Below are positions 32,246 through 44,274 of a stretch of 64,000 bases of DNA, one piece after another. The stretch comes from Tulasnella sp. 424. Lineage: Eukaryota; Basidiomycota; Agaricomycetes; Cantharellales; Tulasnellaceae. The position numbers and the translations under genes are program-made. Where the stretch lies: positions 29,170 to 93,169 of the forward strand of contig WSUB01000157.1 of NCBI GenBank assembly GCA_019633425.1, read 5' to 3'. The notes beneath the pieces were generated by a model that was not told where the DNA came from, ran no database searches, and was given only the letters and a program-made list of their open reading frames with translations. Each line of letters starts with the position of its first letter. Position 1 is the first letter of the stretch.

Positions 32246-34122
32246 TGTGATAGAGAGGTTTAGAACAGCGAAAGGTTGCGGAGGGAGGCAAAGGTATCGA
32301 GGTTGCGAGTGACAAGAGAGGTTACTCGAGGTGCGGCAAAGAACGTCGAAAGTTGAGAGAGAAGAGACGAGCTCGAGAGAGCAAGTTTTTTATATATGCT
32401 AGTACCGCTTACGTCTCATGAGGGGAGTGGGCGACGATGGTGACTGTTCCTGGGCTTGGGCAGACGTGTTCACTTATTCGACCTCCGATCCGAATTGAGT
32501 CTCTAAGCGAAGGACAAGGAAAAGCTTTAGCGCCGAGGCGCACCGTCGCCCCGAAGCAGCAGATGATCGGAACGTGAATCATAGTAATATAAACCTTTAG
32601 ACTCTCGCCGCCGACTTCCCACTGCAAGGTCGCCGAATCCTGCGAGGGCAGGCCTACGGAGCGCGTCGCCCATCCTTCGATTTACAGTTTGGACGTTTGC
32701 TTAGGCGTGCTGTAAGCTTATAAGGCCCTCAAGCCGATCTCCTAGGTGTCTAGGGCAAACGTCGGTCAAAGGGTTGAACGCGGAAGAGACGTCATCGGTT
32801 TCTCTCTATGGCTATCTAGCAAAAAGGACCTTTTGTGGCTTTTCTATTCCCCAAAAAGGAACCACCGGCAACGTCCCAGCCCATCACCTCCTTGCCAAGA
32901 AAGTTACACACTCCCAAATTAGCTCTGCGGGCTTTCAGCAGTATATAGCGTCCCTTGCTCCTTCGCTGAACCAGTTCCCAAGCGCGTCGCTCATCTGCCC
33001 ACTTGAGCGTGTACGCGCAACCGTCGTGTGTCCGGGATCTTTGAAAGGAATTCAAGTGCATGCTTGGGGGAATCGTGAGTTGACGCGTCGAGAGGGGTGA
33101 TGCTGGGGTGGGCCAAGAAAGCTTGGGTCATTATCTGTAATATAAACAACGGAGGAAAAATGTGTCCCCGTTCCCACCATGGGCGTAGTGCCCAACATAT
33201 TTCCTCCGCCATTAGCTGAAACGCAGCACGGAAACAACCGCAACAACGGGTTGCGCGCGCGCGATTTCTCAGTGCGATTCTTTCTCCGAATCGGCATCTT
33301 GAGCCCTATTTCCCCAGACCTGCATTCGCCCCGGCGGGCGCGACTCGATACCAGAACCGCGTTCGAGCGCAGTACCGTATCCTTTGTGTGCCAGTACAAA
33401 ATGTTCTATCGTATTCAACGTTTCCTGGAGGTTTGACTGGAATGATAATCCAGTTCGGGTATCAGAACTGTCGGGGTAGTGTGACTGGTTAGCATCCAGT
33501 GGAGGTCGTGCATCGTACTCAGGATCTATCTGGTTGGATCGGTGACGGATACGAAGCACTATGTAGTGTACGATACCGAATGAATTTCTAACGAACTATC
33601 ATTTGACCTGAATCGGGGCGAAAACGACGTATCCTTTGAGAAAGCTAACAGTGAGGCTGCATATATCTATATATAGCTCGCATAACAGCGAAAAAGAGTG
33701 TGTGGATAAGTAAACGCGTAAATAAAGCGATACGACGAAGGAAACGGGCAAATGGTGAGTATTTAACGAACGCGGGTTATTCCGCCCCCTGCAACTGGTT
33801 CGGCCCACAAATAGATTCTCGTTCTGAGTTTTCGATGTCTAGCTCGATAATCATTGCTTCAGCCCTTTGAAGGTTTAGACTCGTGCCTATATAGTGTCAT
33901 TTCTGGCTGTCATAAACAGGTCCCCCCCGACGCACACAAGAGCCGTACATCCATCACCCCTCCCGAAATCCTCCCGACTTCTCAGTTCGACGCAGATGTG
34001 CAAATACGAGTCCAACAGCGAGCAAACGAAAAATGGATAATATTACACCACCAGGGAGGGTTTATATACTAATGATGAGAGTCCGACGCAAGAAAAGTCC
34101 ACCGACTGTCCAGATGCAAGGA
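32246..34122. other. Spacer, duplicated copy of 25.8-27.5 kb
   Basis: Upstream region of unrecognised gene 2 and the 3' flank of family copy 4. Same order as the first spacer, with indels. An extra block near 33,480-33,640 is not seen in the first spacer. No gene recognised. Confidence 0.5.
34038..34047 (-). promoter_or_regulatory. PUF-like 3' UTR motif, copy 4
   Basis: TGTAATATTA on the transcribed strand, 76 bases beyond the stop codon of copy 4, within a longer conserved stretch. Confidence 0.4.
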
Positions 34123-35840
34123 CTACTGTCGTCCCTTCTTTCCCTTCTCGCCACCTTTCTTGTCATCCTTCTTCTCGTCCTTCTCATCCTTCTTCTCATC
34201 CTTCTTCCCCTGCCCACTCTTCGAACTTCCCTTCTCCGCATCCTCCTTCGCACCCTCGGCCAACTTCTTCGCCTTCTCGCTCTTTTCCTTCAGCACGCTC
34301 AAAACGTCGGAATACGTTTCTTCCAAGAGTTTCTTAGCGTCTTCGGATTTGGATGTAGCGATTTTGGAAAGGGATGAGATGTCGATCTGCACGAGGGAAG
34401 AGAGGTTAGTGAGACAAGGTAGGAGGATGGAGAATGAGGAACAATAGAGAGAGGCGTACGTCTTTAGCGGTTTCCAGAGCCTAGATACGCAGAAAGTCAT
34501 AAGAGGAAAAGAGTCAGTATTCTCGCAACTCCACGTCTTAGAATCCTACGTACCTTTTCGCCACCTGGCACGCTCTTCAACCACCCCTGCGCAGCACTCC
34601 ACGCAGCGTCAAACTGAGGTCCACCCTTCTTCTTCGCCTCTTCGATCTTCTGCTGCACGAAATCCTTGACGTCCTGGACGCCCTTATCGTCCCACTTCCC
34701 CTTCTCCCCAACCTCCTTGACTTTATTCCACACCGCCACGACGCTAGCCGTGCCCGCACCCGAGCCGAGGATGCTCTTCATCGTCTCGTCGTCGCTGAAG
34801 AACTTCTTCAATTCTTCGGGAGCGTTCTTCAAGTACTCTTCTTGGCCCTTTTCGTACAGCTCCTTCCCGGCTTTTTGAGACAGTTCGGAGATCTGCTGGG
34901 CCTTTTCGTCGAGGAGCGTCTTGGCTTTGACTAGAGACGTCGCAGAAAAGCCTGACTTGAATAGGTCGACCAGCTGGCTTGACGTGTCGTCGTAGATCTT
35001 CTGAGCCTCTTGAGCGAGGTCGGTGTCTTTGAGCGATTGGTAGGATTCCTGAATCTGAGTCCACCCTCCGCCCAACTTCTCCTTGACTTCAGGGTGCTTG
35101 TCCAACACGGGCTGAATCACGTCGTTGGCAGCTTTCTTGGCCACTTCAGCCAGCTCCGCAGACTGGCGTTTAAGCACGTCGTAGACCTTTTGAGCGGTCT
35201 GCGCATCCACTCCTCCGTTCTTGGTAATCTCGCGCAATTCATCGTAGGTCCGCTTCACGATCGCGTCCACCTCTTTGCGATGCGTCTGCTCCAGCCGGTC
35301 GATGGCGTCGAACGAAGCGTCGACGTACGAGGAAGCGCCTGGGAAGAACGATGCGTAGGATTTGGCGGTGGAGCGGAGGAATTGGATGACCTCGTTGGGA
35401 GCGGGGGCCTTCTCGAAAGCGGTGTCTTTGGCGGATTTGAGGGTTGATTGCACGGATTGAGCTGTTTGGACGAGGGCGCGCGTGCCGGAGAAGTGGTAGT
35501 AGCCGTAGCCTTTCGAGAGGAGAGGGGTGCATGGTGTGAGGAGCAGGGCTAGAAATGGGGAGGAGATGGGGGAAACGTACCTCCCGCGAGGACAACACCT
35601 CCACCAACCACTGCAGCTACGAATGGTGACATTTGCTGAGATGCTGATGCGGACGTTGATGACGATGCGCCCTGAATTACTCAATATTCGTTAGCGGAAG
35701 ATTCCAATACGGTCGAGTGCCAAAAAGAGCCTCACCGCTGTTGAGGCATTGTATCGAACACCGCCATGTCGTGGCACGGATTGGCGTGCGGCGGTCCGAG
35801 AAGAGAGTGCGAGACGACGAGCAGCGGTTCGAGAGTGCAT
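34123..35840 (-). CDS. Mitochondrial helical-protein family, copy 4 (complete)
   Basis: Five exons: 35840-35736, 35671-35581, 35509-34554, 34480-34460 and 34386-34123, giving 478 aa. The N-terminus MHSRTAARRLALSSRTAARQ is a classic mitochondrial presequence. A Ser/Ala linker leads to one Gly-rich membrane span, MSPFVAAVVGGGVVLAGG, then YGYYHFSGTRALVQTAQS. The rest is helical and charged: NEVIQFLRSTAKSYASFFPG, YVDASFDAIDRLEQTHRKEV, a stretch KHPEVKEKLGGGWTQIQESY, PEELKKFFSDDETMKS, FDAAWSAAQGWLKSVPGG, LEETYSDVLSVLKEKSEKAK and a Lys/Asp/Glu tail. This layout suggests an inner-membrane anchor with a long domain facing the intermembrane space. I know of no function; similar uncharacterised proteins appear to be common in basidiomycetes. 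It is the only copy with every exon intact. Confidence 0.8.
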
Positions 35841-37837
35841 GATAGTGATGAGAAGATGTTGAATGAGTAGTAAGAGATGAGACGGGAGCAAAAAGTGCTG
35901 GCCACTTAAGAGAGGATTTCTATATGACGTCACACGTTGGTGGGACAATCGGCCACTATGACGCCGTCCTATGAGAATGAAACACACACGAGCTTTTGCA
36001 AATCATCGTCCCTGAACAAAAAGTCACGAGGCCACAGATGTTACGTGTGTGAGAGTCGGGAGCCTTCCATTTCCAGTTCTTGGTCATGGCGTCTTTTTGG
36101 AGCCTCATCATCGTTGACGTCATTCCGCGGAGAGCAAACAAAGGCACCAAGTTTGTCTACGGCATGTTTAGTCAAGCGCCACCATCAAAACATGTATGTC
36201 ATTCACGTGAATTTGGCCGAAAGCGAGTGCACTGTATATATGAGATCGGATAATAGGCTCGCTTGGAGGAAGGAGAGGAGAACGCGGGGCCGGTCTCAAT
36301 ACCCCTTTCAGGGCCAGGGACAACTCGGGCTCGGCGGGTCTAAACATGATTCCAAGACTCAAAGCGTAACATGGATGATAACATCATTTCGTTTACCAAC
36401 TATCAACTCCACTCGTACCAAATCTGGTTAAACCCGCCAATCAGTGCATTAGCGCACTGCGAGAAGATAATGCTGACGGGTTTGAGGGCCCTTATCTCCG
36501 TCTCTCAGGCACCAGAACATGCACACCTTTCCTCTCAATTTCCAGTGTATCTTCCCTGCCGCGACCATAGATATGACCCGTGAATCATGAGATCAACCCT
36601 CATGGTCATGAGGCTACTAGGCTGAAAACATCTTACGCGTCGTAATTTTGCCAGATCGGCAACCGCCGGGCTTTACCATTCAAAGCGTGTGTACGCGAAC
36701 CCGATATAAGCCCGACGACCGCCCAAAAACCAACAGTACCTTGAAGCGTGAGTTATTCTTAGCCCACAAAATGCAGTGATACTATTCTTGTAGTCTTGGC
36801 ATTCGGTTCCCCCCGTTACCCGACTGCCCCAGCAGCAGTATTGCGGGGGGCATCCACCACATACACTCGCCATTGCAAGCAGCACGTACACTCAAAGTCG
36901 TTGTATTGCCCTTCTTCTCTCTCAGCCAAGTCAGTGTATGTACCAAACTTTGCCAAGCCTGTCCGTCGCGCTTGTTTGTCATTCATGTAGTCTGATATCA
37001 GGAAGGGATACTCTTTTGCCACTCGCCGAAAAGCCCTATCACCAGGGACAAGAATAGGTCATGCAAGCTCACAAGCGACGTATATATACACAGTAATAGT
37101 AACTGGGCAAGCCAATTTTGGCAACCTCGGTATCTCCCAGCTCCAAATCGGCTTTGCCCGCTGATCTGGACTGAACCCAATACGGCCCTGCAGATCGGTT
37201 CGAAACTTCGCTTGAACCTGAACCGCTGAGTAAGCGGTCATACCTATCGAGCGATGAGACTCACTTCGCGTCATATGACACACCGCGAGCTTTAAATACA
37301 AACGCGAAGACAGCCTTCGTATGGACTGGAGGGGACGAAGGACGTCCAGACAACTACTGAGTCTTATCGTTCAAAAGGTTGTGGCCGCTTACTGAGCGAT
37401 TCAGGCTCAAGCCGAGTTTCGAACCGATCTGAGGGGCTATATTGGGTTTCAGTGTGATCTGGGGACGAGTCTAAATTTCAGTAAGACAAGAGAGACGCTC
37501 GCTCATCCATACCAGGTCAAATGGTCATTTTTCCTCCGGGAATTTAACAGAGTATCAAGTATCATACGGTCAGATGTCCCAGGATCATACGGCAAGTCGT
37601 CCGTCGTTTGATCTTTCCAAGAGTTGGGGGAAGCCTAGTCCTTTTTACGCTCCCCCTCATGATCATTTGGATATTTTTGGCGACGGCATGTCGCAATAAG
37701 TCCTCGCCGATGGTCTCCTCGAGTTCAAGATATAAAAGCGATATTTCTTTCTCTCATTCCAAGTCTCCATCACTCCAACCAACATCTTCCACCCCCTTCC
37801 ATCCCAGCCTCTACCACCGATCTTGATAAAAGTCATC
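35841..37837. other. Spacer, no gene recognised
   Basis: Upstream region of family copy 4 and of the small secreted protein. A perfect TGACGTCA palindrome lies at 35,925-35,932, about 85 bases upstream of the copy 4 start. A TATAAAAG box at 37,731-37,738 probably serves the small secreted protein gene. The 36.0-37.6 kb part shows only short open frames. Confidence 0.5.
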
Positions 37838-38190
37838 ATGCGCTTCTCTTTCATCACTTTTCTCGCTGTCGTCGTCGCTGTGGTCAGCGCTTCGCCTGTT
37901 CCCGAGGACGTGGTAAGGGGCATTTCCCAATTTCCTGAACTTCGTTCATCTGAGCGTCCCGTCTCTCCACTTCGCGCTTTTTAGTCTGCGCGTTCCGACG
38001 AGAACCTCAAGGCTCGCTGCAACTATGTTCCCGGCCATAATTGCGACTGGTGGTACGTTTGCATCTCGTTAACCTGCGGGGCAATTCGCGCGCTGACATT
38101 AGGCTCTCCCCCATTGACATCACAGAGAGTCGGATGTTGCCCGGACAAGCCCTTTCTTCCTTCCTGTTCACGTTGATAGCGCGTGAATGA
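37838..38190 (+). CDS. Small secreted protein
   Basis: Exon 1 (37838-37912) codes for MRFSFITFLAVVVAVVSASP, a clear signal peptide, then VPEDV. Exon 2 (37985-38052) codes for SARSDENLKARCNYVPGHNC and DW. The best third exon is 38103-38190, ending at TGA, for a 76-aa precursor. A TATAAAAG box lies about 105 bases upstream and a C/T-rich leader follows, so transcription is likely. The 3' end is uncertain: another frame of the last exon reads VGCCPDKPFLPSC, a cysteine-rich pattern that would suit a small secreted cysteine-rich protein, but I found no splice joining it without a stop. Role unknown. Confidence 0.5.
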
Positions 38191-38752
38191 GTGTCTCTCA
38201 AGTACAGCGATTGGTCAAATTAAAAAAAGAAAAAAGAAAAGCATGTAAAGTTTTGGTTATGACGTTTTCAGTAAAATACATATTTGTGTGAAGTTGAAAG
38301 GAAGCGCGTGTATTGGAAGAAGAGCATCTCGAAGCGGCGTTGCATTCGGGAACATGCTGGCTCCTCCGTAACAGTCTAGTCACGTCTATTCCAAGTTGCG
38401 TTAGGATTCCGACCTTTATCCCAGCAGAACCGTGCCTAGGAAGGCTGACTGTAAAATATCAAGCCTTCGACGCTCAGGATTTGGATTCGGACGTCGATTA
38501 GACAAACAGGGTCCAATGTATCGTCTTCCCTCAGGATATGTCACCGGTCGCTTTCCCAAAGATCTCGGACATCGTCAGTCGCATCAGCCAATATTTCCTC
38601 TACAAGCTAATACGGATACTAATTACCCTATGGTGTATATTTGGCGCCCATCAAAGTTGAGAGGCTCGGTCTGAGCCACACGACAACACGAACGTCCCAC
38701 CCAGCACCGGGCAGTGATCAAATTTAATTCATGCTCGTACTTATGCAAAGCG
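38191..38752. other. Spacer, no gene recognised
   Basis: Between the small secreted protein and the 3' end of the kinase gene. Two short plus-strand open frames have no motif or splice partner. Confidence 0.5.
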
Positions 38753-41515
38753 TTAGCGTCGCCTTAGCAGACCAATCCCCTTCCTAATGTAATCTACGGC
38801 GGACACTGAAAGCAGTTGAAGCGGACTAACGACGCTCCACAGAGACGCTCTGTTGGCCAGCTTTCTACTTCTACAGGTCTTCAGGATCTGTTCAACAGAC
38901 TGTAGCGCCGACTCGTTTCCAAGCTCGGAAAGAATTACGACTGCCTCGGCGTATCGACTCTCGGCGCCCGCATAGTCCCCCCGGTTACAGAGGATCCCCC
39001 CAAGCAACATGAGGGCATGAACCTGGATGCCTCGATTGCCAACTCGTTTTGATACTTTTATAGCTTCGGTGAATGTAGCTTCCGCTTCCGTCACCTTGGA
39101 TTGTGCTTGCTGGACGTTTCCGAGCCCAAGTAGAACGCTTGCTCGACCCATATCGTCGCCCGTGCGGGCGTACGCATCTTCTGCTTGTGTGTAAGCTTGC
39201 TCGGCATCGAAATACCGAGACTGCGCACGATAGGTATCTCCCAACCAGTTCAGCGTGTTCGCTGTCCCCAACAGATCTCCAACCCGAATGTAGATGTCCA
39301 GCGCTTCCTTGTACCCCGATTCAGCTCCGACGTATTCGGAACGAGCGTGTTGGATACGAGCCAATCCCAAGAGCGCGTTCGCTCTGCCGGTCTTATCTTG
39401 GAGTCGGCCATAGACTTCTCCGGCTTCCCTGTAGCACGGCTCCGCTTCCGGATACTTGGACTGAACCCGGTATACGTCTCCTAGGGCCTCTAATGCATTG
39501 GCCCTGCCGAGCTCTCCGCCGATGCGTGTATAGATCTCCTGTGCTTCCTTGCACTTTCTCTCGGCATCTTCGACATGAGATTGGGCTTGGAGAGCACGGC
39601 CGAGTCCCAACATGGCGTTTGCCCTACCCAACTCATCGCCGATCCGCATGTAGATTTCTCCCGCGCTTTCATACATCTTCGCGGCCCGGACGAGGTCGGA
39701 CCGCCCTTTGTGGATCCCACCCAACTTGATCATGGCATTCGCTCTCCCCAATTCGTTGTCGGCCTGGGAAAAGGCATCGAGAGCCTGGTTATAGCTCGCC
39801 TCCGCCTTCGACGTCTCAGACAAAGCATCATAGACGCTCCCCAGCCCCACCAAAGCAGTCCCAATTCCGGTTTGATACTGCTCTTCTTTGTAGAATTCCA
39901 GTGCGCTTTTGAAGCTTGTTTCGGCCTCTGGGTACCTGGATAAATCCTTATAGACATCCCCAAGAAGTAGCGTTGCTCCTGCGCTCATGTTATGATCCTT
40001 GGTGGAGCGACTGATTTCTAAGGCCCTTTGGAATAGGTTTAGGGCTTCATTCGGGCGGCTTTGTAGGCGATGCATGTCCCCCATCTTGAGGAGCAATTGG
40101 GGAGATCGAACCTCTGCGCCACTACTGGATGGAACTGTTGACGGCTAAGAGACCAACATAAGACGGAGGGAGACTTGATTAAGGGCTAAATTCACTTACC
40201 ATCCACTCAAGAAGTGCTTTACAACGAACGGCATCGGGTCGTTTCGTCAAATTAAGGTTCCAACATTCAGCCATCAGACTACAAAGCTGGAGCATTGGGG
40301 ATGTTTGCTCTTGATCCCGAATCGGAGGAAGTTTCCCCATGACGATGCTCAGAATCAATGGTCCTTCATGTCTGACCTCATGATAGGGTGTTTCGTTAGT
40401 CATGATCTAAAATGAGAAGTTACGGTGAAGAATGAGCGAAGAAGCTCCAGAAGTGCACAAATCCAATGAACTATACCTCCCAGCAGACCCAACCAAATGC
40501 CCAGATATCGCCGGGCAGATCGAACCAGTCAAAGAGTACTTCCGGCGCTGCCCATCTGACGGTATATCCAGGGGTCGACAAGGTCAACGTTTCTGTGGCA
40601 GCGGAATACTCGATTCGAGGCTGTTCCAAATTGTCTCCCGGCGATGCCGCTCCCCGCATTAGTTCTTCAAGGGAAGGTACGGAGGCTTCACTTGCGGGAT
40701 CTCTTCTTATTCTTCGAGCCGAGCCAAAATCCGTAATGAAAGCGTGGTTACTTGAATTGACCAAGATGTTGAGCTATTGGCGTCGCAGTATTAGCCCCAG
40801 GTTAAGAAATGAGAGGGTGCCCTTACCGATTTGAGGTCGCCATGAAGGATGGGAGGTTCCTGTGAGTGGAGGTAGCTGATGCCAGAAATCACGTCTTTCA
40901 TCTGCAACAACGGTGAGTCATTAGCATGTTTAGGTCTAGAACTCTCGTCCTCACGAGTGATATGCGTTCGGGGATCTCCCATTTTCCTGAGGCGATGAAT
41001 TCGCGGATGTTCCCATTTGCTTCCCAAGGGAAAACGAGAGAGGCAGTCTCATTTTCTTCATCCTCAAAAAAGCCAACGAGCTTTACGACATTTGGATGAG
41101 AAAGGTCGCAGAGGGTTTTGGCCTCATGAGCAAATCCCTATTCCCGTTTTCAGCCAAATCCCGAAATGAAGGAGAGAAAACGTCCCCACGTTGTAGTCCT
41201 TTTTACGATCATTACTCATAGCAAAACAGAAATTCTTCACCGCTACATCTGTGACCACTTCGGGTTGGCCAAGTTCCCCCTTGGGCTCGGAAACAAGGGA
41301 GCCGAATGCCACCGTACTCGTGCCTCCGCGGTGCACGGCCGATCTCAATATCTCCAATCGGTGAGGATGAATCCTGAGGTTCGATAACCCCTCAAGGACC
41401 TCCCGCTGAAAAAAAAAAAAGAGAGAAAGAACCAGTCAACTCATTCGGAGGCTTGTAACCACGCCTTTGTACTTACAGCACGTTGTTGCCATTCAGGTCG
41501 CTCATCTCCGTCCAT
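38753..41515 (-). CDS. Protein kinase fused to TPR repeats
   Basis: A multi-exon gene; exon 1 (41515-41477) codes for MDGDERPEWQQRA. The N-terminal half is a kinase domain of tyrosine-kinase-like type: nucleotide loop HRGGTSTVAFG, VAVKNF with the beta-3 lysine, helix C in FAHEAKTLCDLSHPNVVKLV, catalytic loop LHGDLKS-LNILVN, metal loop ITDFGSARR, activation end VRWAAPEVLFDW, then SLMAECWNLNLTKRPDAVRC. All key catalytic residues are present. The C-terminal ~430 residues, after a short linker, are about ten TPR units of 40 residues, each with the frame GRANALLGLARIQHARSEY, A-x-x-x-Y and similar. TPRs of this type bind partner proteins. Kinase-TPR fusions belong to lineage-specific expansions in mushroom-forming fungi; substrates are unknown. 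No lesion found. Confidence 0.85.
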
Positions 41516-43143
41516 GGAAAGCGTTGATATGACCACGGGTCACAAGTGGCTTCAACTCGAAAGCTGATACGTTAAGGGAAAAAATGGACCAGGTGCGAGG
41601 ACTGGACTGGACTGGACTAGAGGAGGAAACAAAGCGTGCGGTGAGGGAGGAAGACCCGTTGTGGGATTTCTGGTGGGAATTAGAAGCCGAGAAATGCGGA
41701 ACATTCGTTTGGAGCCCGGCCCCCCACGCAGGACCCTTGTATCTTGACTGCCGCCTAAAGATCAGGTTCCGGTTTGAATAAGAAAGTGAACCCAGCTAAG
41801 GTAGACCAACATTAACCTGACGAGTTAGAGTACTATTCATTACTTCGAAGCGTGTGTCTAAGTGAGCCACATGCATATGGTACCGTGACGGTGGTGAGCA
41901 AAATCCGATGAAGTGCTGTCCAAGATAAGCCGAGTTCACCAGGACATATCCGCAACTTGAGGTAATATCAAAAGATGATCTGCTCGTTCGAAGCACTCTG
42001 GTTTCGAATCCCTTCGCTTGGGGACGACGAAAGCAGAGTGCCGGTTTGATAAGCTCCGCCCCCTGGGATATCACTTGCACGGCAACCCACGGTAGACCCT
42101 TACCCCTGCCCTCTCAGCCACCCACCACTCATCCTCCGTACAGCCATCTTCACCAGCGCTAGGCTAGTCCGAGTGGGTGGGGTAGGAAACGAGATCATTG
42201 TCATCGTATAACTTGCTCGAGAGTGTTCTACTCCTTAGAGTATACGAAACGGGAATCGGATCGACCGATGGCTGAAGACGGAGAAGACTAGTGAGCTTGC
42301 TTTGGTTGCAAGTCAGGCCAGTTCAATGACTTTCCATCACCTTTTTACTAGTTGGGGTGCGGAGCCTGGGCCGTCAAACCGCCCCCCGGCAACATTCCGC
42401 ACTGAGCGAGCAGGGTGAGTCCTCCGCCTTAGTTGAGAACTCCCAGTCCCTGACTCTATTCAAGAGCGCCAGTTTCTCGTCCCGTAAGCGGAGCGGTAGA
42501 CTATGAGGAGCTGGATGAGTTTATACCATGGCCCTATCCACCTGTCACCCAGCCTGCTCGTGGCGGTGCAAACGAACCTCCTGTTACAACGGCGTAAATC
42601 GATTGTCCCTTCTATCTGTCTAAGCCAAGATAGTTGACCACCAATCCCCGCCAGACCGTATACAAATCCTTCGCATGCCTTATCGCTGAACTCTGGGATG
42701 AATCCTAAACGACGCTCCGTTCGATCATTTGCTTCCACTAATTCAAATGCGGAGAGCTTTGTAACCATGAAGGAGGGGTGAGTTATTCTTCCACTTGTGC
42801 GTTTCGCAATAACTGGAGTCACGTTTTTCAATCCCCTTGCAGTCGACCCGATTCGTTCGTCACAGTGCACCCACGTGTCTCAGTCCGGACGACATCTTCA
42901 AGAGCATCTAAAGGATCATTCGTCACTGCCAGACAAAAGTACGTCGATTACATTTCTATAGCCTAAAATAGCTTTCAAGCATCTGACGCTGGCTATCTTT
43001 GAAGCGACCTCGTGATCTGGCAAGGGGTGTTTTCACCTAGTCATGCTGGAAAATCGATGAGCGAGCTCGCTCGGTACCAGGTGCAACCCCTTCTTGGCTT
43101 AACTATTAGCTCACCTATACTGAAGCTCTTCATCACCTTTTAG
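41516..43143. other. Spacer, possibly with 5' exons of the next gene
   Basis: Left part: kinase upstream region and a repeat at 41,727-41,790 shared with 28,867-28,930. Right part: a plus-strand stretch reading ALSLNSGMNPKRRSVRSFAS, a GTGAGT donor at about 42,775, a TTGCAG acceptor near 42,840 and then DPIRSSQCTHVSQSGRHLQE. These may be upstream exons of the gene at 43,144, but the joining phase to it was not resolved. Confidence 0.35.
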
Positions 43144-44274
43144 CATTGGATGGTGGCCGGCGATCGGCTCGCCTTCTCCGACTCCGGTGCCTCGGACGAC
43201 CTTCTGATATATGATATCGGATCAGACGACTCTCCCTTAGAACCTTCTTTGCCCTGGGATAAATGGCAGCTGACTCCTGATGAGTTGTTTATATTATACT
43301 CTCAAGGTACGCGATCAAACAGGGCGACGTTCTCAGGAAGACTCAGAACAATTCTTCCCTCTTACGTTCCCCCTCGCCTCACACAGGACAATCTATTCAT
43401 CTATATAGCTTGGAACATAGAAGGGTGACGTACAGTAGCCCGTTCGAAGGCCGGTGGACAAGTGTCAGCGAGACAAGTATCGGACTCGTCCTCGTGACCG
43501 CCTTTGGGGAGCTATTTCTCTGGCACCCACCTTCAGGCGCTCCTTGGCGGTTAAACGCGCCGTCGAGTAACACCGACCACTCCCTGCCAGGGCTTCAATG
43601 GGTTCGATGCCACGCCAGTCTGAAGACACCATACTGCTGCATATTTGGTCAACCAGGCCGTACTGTAAAGGTTTTCAACACTGCGTGGGGGAAACAGAAG
43701 TTAGAGTTTTCGATGGACGGAATCGGAGCTCAGATTGGGCGTATCAAGTTCAAGACGAGGCAGGAGAAATCTGTCATCGCAGTCTTGGATCGGGGCCCTG
43801 AGGGCCTAAGGGTGAGTTTGATAGAGCCAATCGAGTACATGCCGTTTAATGAGACGTTCGGCATCCTCCCAGTTACACATGCGATACCTCGAGTTTTCGG
43901 ACGACTCGGGTCCCAACGTGTTCGAGCCTCAACACGTCCCTTTCCCTGACGGATATGATCCGAACTCACCGACCCAAGCACTGTCCTGCATCCTCCTCCT
44001 CGTTGAACACCTCTCCTGCATCGTCGTCCTCATCAGCCTAAGTCAAAGCCCGACTCAACGAAATCCGACCGCCCGGGCTCGCATTCACGATGCGTTAGAC
44101 GGAAACATGATCATGCAGGAAGATGTGGACGTGGATCTGAGTGAAATCCGGACGGATGGAATGGGGGGAATACTGAAGCGGGCGGGGGACGAGACGATCG
44201 AGAGACTTACAGTCAGTGAGGAGCGGCTCAGGTTCCATCGGCAGCAGCAAGCTCTCTCCATGGCCCAGTCGTGA
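43144..44274 (+). CDS. Beta-propeller-like protein, 3' part
   Basis: Three exons with matching phases: 43144-43306, 43387-43811 and 43873-44274 (GTACGC...ACACAG and GTGAGT...CCCAG introns). The protein reads WMVAGDRLAFSDSGASDDLL, LYSLEHRRVTYSSPFEG, VLVTAFGELFLWHPPSGAPW, CCIFGQPGRTVKVFNTAW, then LHMRYLEFSDDSGPNVFEPQ and a charged end. The alternation of short hydrophobic strands with Trp and His resembles WD-type propellers, including those behind F-boxes in mushroom genomes, but no repeat is clean enough to name. The 5' end lies upstream and was not found. The intact splice sites support a real gene. Confidence 0.55.

Larger units (their letters stand above)
29187..35840. repeat. Segmental duplication, right copy
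   Basis: Counterpart of the left copy. The left border falls inside the last intron of family copy 3, near 29,187. Confidence 0.7.

Noticed and set aside
41960..42080. GGTTTCGAATCCC resembling the T-loop of a tRNA.
   Set aside because: The flanking bases do not form a T-stem, and no acceptor stem or anticodon arm fits around it.
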